Origin: Symsagittifera roscoffensis
Taxonomy: Eukaryota > Xenacoelomorpha > Acoela > Convolutidae
Direction of reading: 5' to 3'
NCBI RefSeq assembly: GCF_963678635.1
Contig: NC_087067.1
Span: forward strand, 9,967,716 to 10,031,715
Length of the DNA: 64,000 nt
Positions 31,501-40,214 of the stretch are shown here, piece after piece. Numbering within the stretch: position 1 is the stretch's first letter; each line of letters begins with the position of its first letter. Made by a program: the position numbers and the translations under genes. A model generated the notes under the pieces. It saw only the letters and a program-made list of their open reading frames with translations, ran no database searches and was not told where the DNA came from.

Positions 31501-32247
31501 ATAAAATTCTGTCTTTTTACTGAGGCTATCTGCGTTCTGGTGCTTGTCACGGGTACGGTGCTCTATGATCATGTGGTATCCATCCAAGCGCACGATCCAA
31601 CGACCAATGTAGCTTTGATCCATCGAATAGGTTTTCAGCCAGGCAAGGGCACGATTGTCCACACGTAACTTGAATGGAGCACTCCCCAGGTAGGCCCTGT
31701 ATTTTTCCACGAACGTGATCACAGCGAACATCTCCACTTTTGGTGCGCCGTACTTCATCTCAGTGTCACTCAGGACTTTACTTCCATAAGCTATCGGACG
31801 AAGAACCGTTCTCCCGTTCCACTCCTGCTCTTGGTGAAGTATGCCTGATATCGCAACCACTGATGCATCCGTGTCCAGCACGAACATTCCCTTCTCCGTT
31901 GGCATGCCGAGGACCGGTGCCTCGCAAAGTTCACGTTTGATGTTTTCAAATGAGACTTGTGCCTCATCAGTCCAGGTGAACTTTTTGCCCTTGTTTCTCA
32001 TCAATCTCTGCATGGGGTATATTTTGTCAGCATACCCCTTGATGAACTCACGATAATAATTGGCGAATCCCAGAAAACTCATCAACTGTGTATCTGTTTT
32101 AGGTGCCTTCCAGGTCAACACCGCTTCAACCGCTTCGGGATCTGGTCTCACTCCATGTTTGTCAACCAGGCGGCCCAAATACTTTATGGAATCCCTGAGG
32201 ATTTCACACTTAGAGGGTTTCATTTCAGACCCGCCTGCTTCATGCAA
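28585..32247 (-). CDS. Pol: end of RT, RNase H, spacer with 14-aa repeats, integrase
   Basis: The frame starts inside the RT domain (MKPSKCEILRDSIKYLGRLV, thumb side). RNase H follows, with FVLDTDAS, a KVEMFAV Glu region and LRVDNRAL. A spacer of about 370 residues contains LSGES-type repeats. Integrase then has an HHCC finger (HDQMGH ... ACLSC), core Asp in VQIDHQKICM, Asp in FQSDNGKAF and Glu in NGLVERQNR, and a GPY-like end (KKWRGPFQITEVHQ). All catalytic residues are present. The RT N-terminal half is in the overlapping frame 32831-32220, and the break lies at an A run near 32230, inside a conserved RT segment. That is not where elements place programmed shifts, so it is probably an indel in the copy or in the assembly. 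The frame ends at 28585 after another shift near 28650. Confidence 0.93.
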   Translation of the reverse strand: MHEAGGSEMKPSKCEILRDSIKYLGRLVDKHGVRPDPEAVEAVLTWKAPKTDTQLMSFLGFANYYREFIKGYADKIYPMQRLMRNKGKKFTWTDEAQVSFENIKRELCEAPVLGMPTEKGMFVLDTDASVVAISGILHQEQEWNGRTVLRPIAYGSKVLSDTEMKYGAPKVEMFAVITFVEKYRAYLGSAPFKLRVDNRALAWLKTYSMDQSYIGRWIVRLDGYHMIIEHRTRDKHQNADSLSKKTEFYERLEEKQANQSEIKDGFSFLDKETYDKLPLTRWLDKSGHPIPGHPDLPVETAAEIKLLARGEPVPLDLLVRSNLVQQELTRLGINSIALLNKTVNVAPDVMGKLRDLLDREVNRHDREWMETMQRLTVTERTEKRPVSIRSRGVERDCRSIVNQLVTSMPKEVLLRTSFTEYGTSNQNQATEEVRIRSKSSFTRRVHFTDAKEEYEPSPDCSSMDETMSGESDTFEPVKDISSDESDTFEPVQDDLSGERLTRPPRGRILSGESGLKRPMDRVLSGESRNISDNLEYDVEESVVSSGDSRPQSWDNTSETTSNSDVSEIAIHSLLVDWKQRGLDRETHQDPDRDRYTSDEEGTVVDNAADELELIAVSKRPTRLLPHGTVVRTNLEPSVQEATPLKKIWCVKLMDDAHAPEIMSGQMNVLKTYLKARYRLSDLLRAQRNDRMTSSLKRWIENGAPDKGDLEEDSYKILKQFYLKRKDLLYLNKDGIVACMRKEEDKVLYKYNSIVLPQLYQTELIFRSHDQMGHQGVDKVYNRIQKRFEWPGLKKACEKWIAACLSCQQAKDPRKLRFPLQSIESSGFNEVVQIDHQKICMTATGYNQVLVMIDHFTKYAEAAPCMTASAEETCDHLINVWIARHGCPITFQSDNGKAFVGDLTKELMKRSQVAQAHSTTYHPQTNGLVERQNRTLVSMLRVYCSRYMDDWDKHLPQVMGAYNSTEHSTTGISPHMMLTGHEKALPLTFFYPEYEGKRTAPQTYVRDVIRRQQDLNDLCRRNTQQAQIRQKRRFDKRTADAKAYSVGDYVWVFQEVVPPKGTKKLLKKWRGPFQITEVHQGGRFYQLSTGRAAHYENIKPHNASSEDWCIPADMQEGDYLIVDPACEVNERGTRDKNDGNEVVDDCDLPLDLELTERVEVDDETLPYAEEDWDCPEQTEIDKGIQPDFPLTMETRQSKKGKKPEEIQSVWRGLRCRPDSSE
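30669..30852 (-). repeat. 14-residue (42-bp) tandem repeats in Pol spacer, LSGES motif
   Basis: On the plus strand CTCCCCGGACA recurs at 30670, 30712, 30754 and 30838, spaced 42, 42 and 84 bp. On the coding strand each unit reads as a 14-residue repeat beginning (L/M)SGE(S/R); a degenerate unit fills the gap (SSDESDTFEPV). The core TGTCCGGGGAG is the same word as the PPT-like tract. Confidence 0.88.
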
Positions 32248-32831
32248 GAAAACACCTCCTCCAACCTCTCTATGTGGTCTTCTAGGGTTGGTGTTGCAAT
32301 CACAACATCATCGACATAACACATGATGAGATTCCCGTATTTCTTAGTGACGCTCGTGAGTGCCTGAGCCATCAGTCGCTGGAATGTGGCCGTCGCGTTG
32401 CACAATCCGAATGGCATCCTCTTCCACTGGAACAGTCCCAGCTCACACGCGAAACCTGTTTTCTCTCGATCTTGCTTTCTGAGTGGCACTTGCCAGAATG
32501 CTGAGCCCAAATCCAACGTCGTGAAGAACTTAGCGTCTCCCAGCTTGGATAGGCTCTCATCGATGCGGGGAATGGGGTATGCGTCTTTTATAGTCACTGC
32601 GTTCAGATAACGGAAATCACAACAAAACCTGAGTTGCCCCCCTTTCTTTTTCGCCATGACCACGCCACAGGCCCATGGGGACTTCGACGGCTCGATCATG
32701 TCGTACTCCATTAACATCTCGATTTCCTTCCTACACGCTTCTGACTTGTTTGGGGTCATTCTTCTCGCCCCTTCCCTATGAGGTACCGAGCCCTCTTCTA
32801 TCTCAATCTCGTGCTCTACAAAATGCAACAA
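32220..32831 (-). CDS. Pol: reverse transcriptase fingers and palm (fragment by frameshift)
   Basis: This frame holds the core RT motifs in order: VVMAKKKGGQLRFCCDFRYL, DAYPIPRIDESL, FTTLDLGSAFWQV, FQWKRMPFGLCNATATFQRL and the active-site CYVDDVVIA. It is a canonical Ty3/gypsy RT. It overlaps the gag-protease frame by 16 bases at 32816-32831 and the rest of Pol by 28 bases at 32220-32247. Each junction needs a one-base shift. At the upstream junction the conserved pre-RT segment is split (ADVFSKHKADIG in one frame, VEHEIEIEEGSVPHREGARR in the other), again suggesting an indel in an A/T run rather than a designed site. The original was probably one gag-pol frame. Confidence 0.92.
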   Translation of the reverse strand: MLHFVEHEIEIEEGSVPHREGARRMTPNKSEACRKEIEMLMEYDMIEPSKSPWACGVVMAKKKGGQLRFCCDFRYLNAVTIKDAYPIPRIDESLSKLGDAKFFTTLDLGSAFWQVPLRKQDREKTGFACELGLFQWKRMPFGLCNATATFQRLMAQALTSVTKKYGNLIMCYVDDVVIATPTLEDHIERLEEVFSCMKQAGLK

Positions 32832-35800
32832 CCTATATCGGCCTTATGCTTTGAAAAAACGTCTGCGTTCCGATCTAGCACCGCCCTGAGCGAATCTAGT
32901 TCCTTGTCAGATATTTTACCCTTCAGATGTTCTATCTCAGGTAGGACAGGCCTATTCGCTGCTAACTCTGCTTCCGTCGGCCTCTCAGGAAAGTTGGAAC
33001 AACTAGACAGCCCATCATCTGTTTTCGACTTCATTGAAAACAATTTCCTAGAAGATTTCAATTCAATTACTCTTTTCATTATACATTCTTGGTTCGCATG
33101 TAATGGACATTTAGTTACGTCAAACTTCTTCAAGTTCTCCACACTCAGAAAGTCTGTGTTCAGAGGCAAAGCGTAGCCAAGTTTCTTTCCCCTCTGTATT
33201 GTCACTGTTGTTGCTTCTGTGTTCAATAACACACTCACACACAGTCCGCTCTGAGTGAGTGAGAAGCTTCTTCCTAAAATAGCCGAGCTTTTACTGTTTG
33301 GATTTGGTACCAGACACACCTGTCTGTCATTGCTGAGTTCATTCAAGTTCCTCATCCTAAACGTTGCTATTACGGCTTGGTTCGGTTTTAGTCTAACTTT
33401 TCGATCCAGAACAATCGGCACCTTGGCCTGATTAATTAAGATCTTATTAAGGGGTCTTTTCTCATACTTTCTTTCAGGATCCTTGATCCTAATCAATCCG
33501 TCATTGAGATCAATCGTGACGTCAAAGTTGCGAACGAAATCCCTTCCTAGGATGAACTGGTCGGATTCATCCAAATTCTCTACTACTAGGAAGCTCATCC
33601 AAAGATGTCTTCCTCCGAGCTGCAGTGAGATGATCGGGGTTTGTCCGGCGACATAGATCGCTCCCTGATTGGCAGCTGCCAACCTGATGTTTGTCGGTAT
33701 GAGATCCGATCTTTCGAAACCCATGTCGGTCCAAGTTTTGACTGGCATGACACTAACCACTGCTCCCGTGTCTAGCAGCCCCTTTACTGAAAGTTGTCTG
33801 CCTTGCACGTCCAGAACGTGTGCGGCCAGATCGGCCTCGCAACCAATATGCACCGCATCTTGTTCGAGCATCGCGTTGTGTCCGATTCGTCTGACCTTCA
33901 GCTCCTCTTGACCAATGTATATCCGGCCAACCTGATCGTTCGCATCAGTTATGTGAGCTTTCGTGTAGATATTGATGCCATCCACATTCATCAGAATCGG
34001 GTAAGGGCCATAGACATCGATATAATGTCCGTCCACTTTCGTCAGCCTCGGACCTCCCGTTGTGAGCAGCGCTCGCACTGCCCTGGAATCCAGTTTGGGA
34101 TCCTTCTCCTTCAGGTAGTCGGCATAGATGTCCAGGTGGATTAGTGTAATCTCGGATGGTTCACTCAAGTTCTTGACCACCTGGTGCCCTGCGACTGAGA
34201 TGATGGACATTATTTTGGTCCCCGCCTTCGTCATGCCGAAAGTCTTGCCAGATATAACGTTCAGTTTTAGTCCCTGTTTTTTGGGCTCTTTTTCATCTTC
34301 TGCTCTTGTCGTCTTACTCAGGACATTAAGACTTTCCCGAAGATCTGTGCTCTCCAGCTCCGACCTTACCCATTGCTCCACTTCTTTCGTGGCAAGGTCC
34401 TGTTTGACATTCTGCAGCGCTGTCCTTGCCGCCAGGCCGTAATCCACCTTGAGTGGACTAGACGACTCTGCTTCGAGGTTCGAGGCTACCACCTCGTCAG
34501 GCCATGTCTTAACCTTTTTGGTCGCAAAGGTGCTCGGTGTCGTTTCCTTTCTCCGAGATTCAGCCTCGTTCATCAGACGTGCTCGACTGGCCTTGACACC
34601 CGAAAGCGCCTCTTCGTGGCGGGGATGTTTCGCGTCCGCTACTGCGTCCCAAAATTGAGTACAATCCGACTTGAAGTGTCCCTCCAAATTACAGAAGAAA
34701 CACCTCGGACCATATTTCATGATGAGCCCCCTGACGTACTCCTCATGATCCTCGTCGGTCGCGTCGGCGTCCTCAAGAAAGTGGCCTATGGCCTTCATGT
34801 TCTGTTTGTATGCAGAACACGCAGAAACGTGATGGTCCATCGAACCACAATTCGCGCACGACCTCCTCTTGTCCATGTCATCGCGAGGTTTGTACCAACT
34901 GGAATTCGCACCAGTGTTTGTCCCGCTATAGTTGCCATAATTGCTGTAACGGTTTTGCGCCCTCGGTTTTATGAGTAAATACTCGCGTGACTTCATACGC
35001 AAGTCGTCGGGCGTGGGTACCTGGTCAAGCGACAGGGTGAAGTGAGTGGCCAACATCGTCTTCAGCTCCTCACTCCTTACTCCATCCATAAACTTCGATG
35101 CAATCGCCAAGTTTCGCTCGGATATTCTCTCATCCGGGTTGCTTCTCCTGAGCAATTCAAGGTCGTCCAAGAATTTATCTATTGATTCTTCATCTCTCTG
35201 ACGCCTCTTCTCGAACTTCACCATGGCCTGGTGCCCTTGTACTCCAGAGCCGAAACGATTCAGCAGGATGTCGAATATCTTGCGAGCGCTGTCTCTCTCA
35301 TTGGCTCTTTTCGCCATTACACAATTTAATGCAGTACCCTCCAGGTTGCTCGTCAGCGCGCTGCACTCTTGTTTCTTGGAGAGATTCTCTTCCTCAAAGT
35401 GTAACTTCATCACCTCTATCCAAGTATCAATGCAGCCGTCTGACTCGTCTTTATATGACTTCGGCTTTTTCAGTGTTCTTCTTGACCTCTCTCCTCTCTC
35501 GGTTGACTTCGAGAGCTTGGTGATGAATGTTTCAAGAGATCTGTTCAGAGGCTCAAACATCGAGGCATACATCGTTGTGTCTTGCGAGACTGTAGTCAGA
35601 TCTGGTACTGAACTGACTTGTGGCACGGTTGGCAATCTTGTCTCCGGGGTGGCATCTGCCTCCGGCGGTACTGGATTCGTCCAGCCAGGCCTCTGCGGGG
35701 CTGCCCTTGGCTGCTCCTTGTTTCTATGTTCGTAGTTCGTTCTCGAGCCCTGCTGGGCTCTGGCACTGTTGCCCGTACCATCTCCAACATTCGCATGGCT

Positions 35801-37075
35801 TGAGCGCTCCCTTGAGTTGGAATGCTCCTGCCAACTACTCCCATTCAGGATCGCGTCAAGCTTCCGCATCATCAAGTCAGATTTGGCGTCTAACCTCTTC
35901 TCCAGGCCAGTCATCGTTTGGGCGTAGGTATTATCATGATCATTCAATAATCGCTCGATCTCTCTTGTCATCCTTGCCTCTCTTTCCTCTGACTCTTTGT
36001 TTGCCTGTGCCAGGCTCTCAGCCAGGCATTGATCGGTGTTATGAATCAATTGAGCCTGATCAAACCTCGCCTGCGACTTCACGTGCGTTAGCTCGTCTCT
36101 CAGATTCTCTTGACCCTTGTGAGCTCTCTCATCCACCTGATCTATTCTTTTAGTCATGTCCCGTCTCAGTTCATCCAGACCATTCATTACGCCAGCGAAC
36201 ATGTCACTTATGTCGCCAGTGGCCCCAAATGACGGGGTTAGTCCCAGCGAAGAAGAGGTCAACGGCGGCTGCAGCCTGGTGCTTGATGACGCACCGCCTC
36301 TTAGCTTGCTCATCGACGTCATTAATCTGTCGAAGGTTGACGACGCTCCCATCGTTATCCCATCTGACATGGGCCTGGTCGGCGAGGTTGATGACGCCTT
36401 CCTGCTCATATCATTCCTTGGGCACGGTGTGAAGTTCACATCCGGATGGGTTATCTCCGGGTAGTCATCACTGGAAGTCAAACCTACAGTTGGTAGTGAC
36501 GCCATGCGTTCGTCGTACAAGGACTTCCAACTCTTCTTGGCCTTCGAGAACGTCTGCTCTTCACCCGGACTCATACTCGACATCATCGCGTTGTTACTCT
36601 GTTTGGCCAAGGATGAGTGTGCACTTGTCAGATGTGAAGGTTCCTTTCTCCATTTATAGCTCTTAGTCTCTGATTTGGACATTCCCCTGTACAACACTTC
36701 CTCCCGAGGTTCGACCTCGGGACGCTCCGAGGTCTCCTCTGTCCTCTCGGCTTCCTCCCGTTCGAGGACCTCATCTGGCTCAAAGTCGGGTCGAATGAGC
36801 GTTCGCTCCCCTTCGTCAAATGGATCCACCAGCGTTTCGCTCGCAGGCTCGGCCTCGGCGCTCCGCCTTTGATTGCCATCGAGGTTTTTCTCGCTCCTTA
36901 GTTTCATTTCGCTCACTGAAAGATCAGGTTGACCTTTAGTCGATTCGTCTTCAGCAAACGCGTCGGAAGCGCTGCTAAACGAGGTTTGGCTACGCCTAGT
37001 TCTAAACTTCCGCGTGCTTCCCTTGCTTAGCCTGGGAATTTTAGTAGTCGATCCTAGCGAGTCCCTGCGCTGCAT
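32816..37075 (-). CDS. Gag-protease polyprotein of the 24.4-kb element (1419 aa)
   Basis: The first ATG after the leader is at 37075 (MQRRDSLGSTTKIPRLSKG); the frame opens slightly upstream at 37135 without an ATG. The N-terminal third is Ser/Glu/Arg-rich and probably disordered. A coiled-coil-like stretch follows near 36000-36200 and a capsid-like helical region near 35100-35450 (EVMKLHFEEENLSKKQECSA). Two CCHC zinc knuckles, CANCGSMDHHVSAC and CFFCNLEGHFKSDC, are separated by an unusually long linker of about 45 residues. The aspartic protease has LLDTGAVVSVMPV near 33770 and the closing ILGRDFVRNF. Gag packages element RNA and the protease cuts the polyprotein. The ORF is intact, and at about 1400 aa is much longer than usual for Gag plus protease. 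Confidence 0.93.
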   Translation of the reverse strand: MQRRDSLGSTTKIPRLSKGSTRKFRTRRSQTSFSSASDAFAEDESTKGQPDLSVSEMKLRSEKNLDGNQRRSAEAEPASETLVDPFDEGERTLIRPDFEPDEVLEREEAERTEETSERPEVEPREEVLYRGMSKSETKSYKWRKEPSHLTSAHSSLAKQSNNAMMSSMSPGEEQTFSKAKKSWKSLYDERMASLPTVGLTSSDDYPEITHPDVNFTPCPRNDMSRKASSTSPTRPMSDGITMGASSTFDRLMTSMSKLRGGASSSTRLQPPLTSSSLGLTPSFGATGDISDMFAGVMNGLDELRRDMTKRIDQVDERAHKGQENLRDELTHVKSQARFDQAQLIHNTDQCLAESLAQANKESEEREARMTREIERLLNDHDNTYAQTMTGLEKRLDAKSDLMMRKLDAILNGSSWQEHSNSRERSSHANVGDGTGNSARAQQGSRTNYEHRNKEQPRAAPQRPGWTNPVPPEADATPETRLPTVPQVSSVPDLTTVSQDTTMYASMFEPLNRSLETFITKLSKSTERGERSRRTLKKPKSYKDESDGCIDTWIEVMKLHFEEENLSKKQECSALTSNLEGTALNCVMAKRANERDSARKIFDILLNRFGSGVQGHQAMVKFEKRRQRDEESIDKFLDDLELLRRSNPDERISERNLAIASKFMDGVRSEELKTMLATHFTLSLDQVPTPDDLRMKSREYLLIKPRAQNRYSNYGNYSGTNTGANSSWYKPRDDMDKRRSCANCGSMDHHVSACSAYKQNMKAIGHFLEDADATDEDHEEYVRGLIMKYGPRCFFCNLEGHFKSDCTQFWDAVADAKHPRHEEALSGVKASRARLMNEAESRRKETTPSTFATKKVKTWPDEVVASNLEAESSSPLKVDYGLAARTALQNVKQDLATKEVEQWVRSELESTDLRESLNVLSKTTRAEDEKEPKKQGLKLNVISGKTFGMTKAGTKIMSIISVAGHQVVKNLSEPSEITLIHLDIYADYLKEKDPKLDSRAVRALLTTGGPRLTKVDGHYIDVYGPYPILMNVDGINIYTKAHITDANDQVGRIYIGQEELKVRRIGHNAMLEQDAVHIGCEADLAAHVLDVQGRQLSVKGLLDTGAVVSVMPVKTWTDMGFERSDLIPTNIRLAAANQGAIYVAGQTPIISLQLGGRHLWMSFLVVENLDESDQFILGRDFVRNFDVTIDLNDGLIRIKDPERKYEKRPLNKILINQAKVPIVLDRKVRLKPNQAVIATFRMRNLNELSNDRQVCLVPNPNSKSSAILGRSFSLTQSGLCVSVLLNTEATTVTIQRGKKLGYALPLNTDFLSVENLKKFDVTKCPLHANQECIMKRVIELKSSRKLFSMKSKTDDGLSSCSNFPERPTEAELAANRPVLPEIEHLKGKISDKELDSLRAVLDRNADVFSKHKADIGCCIL

Positions 37076-37542
37076 AGTTTTTAACAAAATGAAAGTATTC
37101 GTAATTTGATGGCAATGCAAACGTACCACAAACAAGATTTAGTTAAATCACTTAACGCTGCCTACTCGACTCCGTCAGTATCAAAATGTCTCTTAGATCT
37201 CTCACGACTAAATTAGTGACTCAGCTAAAGTTACACACAGGGTCTACCCAGTATTGATATAATGCTAACTCAACCCGGTTGTATAGTATAACAGTATCAC
37301 TAAGTTTCCACAAGATATAATCGACACACAAAACACAATCGATAATCAGATAAGAATATCCTACAGGTGACAGCGACCTTTTGTCAGTATCAATTTATCG
37401 CCACACAATTTATCAAGTCACTGCTTTGTTAAAATTAAACAATCTTTGATAAAAAGCAGTGATGATTCAGAAATAGATAAATAAAACTTAGTCTTAAAGA
37501 AAAAGACTTCCCCCAATCGGAACGATCCGAAAGAACGAAGCC

Positions 37543-37614
37543 CAGGACACAGTCTTCTCAAGTGGGTGTGTATTTGCCTAATACACCCACCGAGGTCTTC
37601 TTTTGGGTGTCCTG
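37543..37614 (-). ncRNA. Leader RNA structure unit 1
   Basis: An inner hairpin (GTGGGTGTGTATT at 37562-37574 against AATACACCCAC at 37580-37590) sits inside an outer 8-bp stem CAGGACAC (37543-37550) with GTGTCCTG (37607-37614). Unit 2 keeps the hairpin but changes both outer arms together. It lies about 470 nt upstream of the gag start in the transcript, a usual place for packaging, dimerisation or ribosome-entry structures. Confidence 0.65.
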
Positions 37615-37726
37615 CGATTGCCCGAGCTGTCCTACTAAGTAGCTCAAGGCAACCTCTTGGTCGAAAATTCGTCAAATCTATGAAAAAGCTCTCCCACACT
37701 CGGACTGCTCCAAGTGCACGAGAGTA

Positions 37727-37800
37727 GGGAACAATTCTTCTTCTCAAGTGGGTGTGTATTTGCTTAATACACCCACCGAGGTCTTCCTTTATTTGTTCCC
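37727..37800 (-). ncRNA. Leader RNA structure unit 2
   Basis: The inner hairpin is near 37748-37776. Outer stem GGGAACAA (37727-37734) pairs with TTGTTCCC (37793-37800). The flanking sequences (gtcttc, gattgcccga, aagtagctcaaggcaacc) are shared with unit 1, showing common origin. Confidence 0.65.
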
Positions 37801-38049
37801 GGATTGCCCGAACTTTCCTATTAAGTAGCTCAAGGCAACCACTCAACCAAAATCACAATCAAAAAAAAATCTTGTTCGGGTACTTCTAATACACCCAATA
37901 TAGAATCCAAAGTTGATCACAAATTTCCGGATCAGAATGGGTTCTTATGATCCTGATAAGCACGCCTAATATCCTAATATGATCCTAATTAAATGGATAT
38001 TTTCCGTTTCCCAAATTGCCACAGAAGGTTTACCCAAGTCTCTTACAAG

Positions 38050-40140
38050 GAGGGTCGCTAGAAGGTTTAAGACACTCCGGAGGGTTACCTCGGAGGGTAC
38101 CTCAATCACTCAAGTTACTTAGGAGGGTATCTTAATCACCCAAGTTACTTCGGAGGGTCCCCCTAAATTTACTAAGGAGGGTCAATAAGATGCTTAATAC
38201 GCTCCGGAGGGTCACTTCGGAGGGTACCTCCAAAATTTTCAAATTTTCTGATCTCACTTGGAAGGTTCTCCTACTAGCTTCAAAAAGCGTCAAAATAAGC
38301 TAAGGGTTCTAGGGGGAGCTGTTTCAACTTCTTAGGGTGATCTCGTGGAGATTTTCCACTAAGGAGGGTTGCTAAAGGGTTTAGCTGACTCCGGAGGGTC
38401 ACTTCGGAGGGTTCCCCCAAAATCAAGAAAAAGGGTTAAATCACCGCAGTAAAGCCTCTGAAAGCGGTCTACCTGACTTAAAACTAGGTTGGCTGACACG
38501 GTCAACCTTCCCAGTTGAATAAAAAGATGTTTTGATAAAATTTTCTGCCGCTCGGAGGGTTGCCCGTTACTTGGACCCTCCGAACCAACAAATTCTAAAA
38601 AATTTTTCTTTTCCGAAATAATCAACCCAAAAACGGTTGCGATTCGGAAAAGTGGTCAAAAACGTCGACTTATGGTACCAAAATTATCCCAATCGGATAA
38701 CTAGTCTTTGAGAAATCGCCAAAAACGCGTTCGTCAAAATGGCCTTTTTCACCACCTGTATAGGATCTGAAAGACTTTTTTCGCAATTCCGGTCGAAAGT
38801 GCCTAAAAATACTTGAAATGAGCGTAGTAGCCCTGTACGGCACTGGAATAATGCAAAAAACCGGACCAAAATTGGTTTAGAAACAAAAATTTGGCCAAAA
38901 ACTATCAAATTTGGACCCTCCGATTCCTTCCTTTTCCAAACCTTAAGTCGTTAGCTCTATCCACGGAGCTACTCGGAGGGTTACCCAAAAATTTCTCTAG
39001 TAACCGAGCACGTTATGCTAGCACGCTCCTAACGCAAAAAATTTTATTGCTCTAACTCTAAAAACTCAAAAACTCGATCCCCAAAACAGATTGACAAAAT
39101 ACAGAAAATTATCAAAATTTTGGTCGAAAAATTCTCGTTTTTCTAACTTCCACTGAATCTTTGCTCACGCGGTTTCTTTAATAAAGGGGATCGAACTACG
39201 TGGCTACTCTCTATATAAAAGCTTTTTGCCTATCGGAAAAGCTCGGATATCCGAAAATTTGGGGGTCTACAGTTTGGTCGAAAATTGGTAATTTTCGACA
39301 AAAAATGGGTGTTTCTTGGGTCTAAATAGGAGATAAGTAATATATAGTAAGGACAATAATCTATAAATAGTCGTTAATAAATAGTACTATACCCTCCTTT
39401 GCACCAAAATATCCGAATTAAGACCCTTAACTCGGAAATTTGTAATCGATGGAGGGTACAATCGGACCGCGCCAATCGTGCCCCCCACCACTTAAGTTTT
39501 AAGGAAATAGTACCCGAACGATACTAAAATTGCTTCAACGATACCCAACAGTCGTTGCGGATGTTGTCCTTGATGTCCCTGTTGAGTGTGGAACACGTTG
39601 ATCAGCCTGCCACTCTACCCTCCGGTCACCGGCAAAATCACCATTAACGTGCTTAAACACTCAAATTACACTCGAGGGAGGGTACCCAACCCTTCACCAA
39701 AACACACAATCTCTCTATCAGAAACGATATAAATCAATCTGAAACAACAACAAATAGGAAGGTCAGATCACATCTCGTCCGGAAATAACATATAAACTGT
39801 CACTTTATGTTTTTTACTGTTTTTGGTCTTTTTTTTTTTTTTTTTTTTTTTACTGTTTTTTGTACTTTTTTGTTTTTAAATAAATTTGTTTTTGGCTTTT
39901 TCTTGGTTATACACTATTTTTGTTTGGTTTTACGCTTTCTCTTTAATTGTTTTTGGTCCTGGGACCTCAGGACAAGCGGGCTCTAGATTTCCCACCTAAC
40001 CCTCCGACCCCCGGAATTTTCGGTGTTAACTAAGTTAAAAAGCTAAATTGTACTAGACGGAGGGTACGCACCTTCCCCCTAGTACAACAACGGTCATTAA
40101 GGCCTCTAGCTCGGGCATACGCCCGGAGCGGAGGGTACGT
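38050..40140. repeat. Field of dispersed GGAGGGT motifs in the leader
   Basis: By eye there are about sixteen plus-sense GGAGGGT words, often as cggagggtNNc pairs, and about six inverse ACCCTCC words over 2.1 kb. Spacing is irregular. Copies also occur in the LTRs. Opposite-sense copies could pair in RNA. Confidence 0.75.
39829..39851. repeat. T23 homopolymer
   Basis: An uninterrupted run of T on the plus strand in the leader (A run in the element RNA). Length is likely unreliable in any assembly. Confidence 0.85.
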
Positions 40141-40183
40141 CGCTGAAACGCTTGCTGATCATGATGGTTTCATGCCTTTAACA

Positions 40184-40202
40184 GGCCCACCCAGGAGCGC
40201 CA
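40184..40202 (-). promoter_or_regulatory. Primer binding site of the 24.4-kb element
   Basis: The minus strand reads TGGCGCTCCTGGGTGGGCC, 12 bases inside the 5' LTR. It starts with TGG, complementary to a tRNA CCA end. It is identical over 19 nt to the PBS of the element at 49216-58421. The tRNA was not identified. Confidence 0.85.
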
Positions 40203-40214
40203 TAAAAACGTCTA

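Larger units (their letters stand above)
37076..40183. other. 3.1-kb 5' leader of the 24.4-kb element
   Basis: Non-coding sequence between PBS and gag, far longer than the few hundred bases usual in the family. It contains two paralogous stem-loop units near 37.5-37.8 kb, a dense field of GGAGGGT/ACCCTCC words from 38.05 to 40.14 kb and a T23 tract. Short open frames inside it (37418-37846, 38359-38625) coincide with these repeats and show no motifs. Confidence 0.8.

Noticed and set aside
38060-38240. CRISPR-like array suggested by repeated ggagggt
   Set aside because: Repeats are 7-8 bases with irregular spacing, within a eukaryotic retroelement leader.
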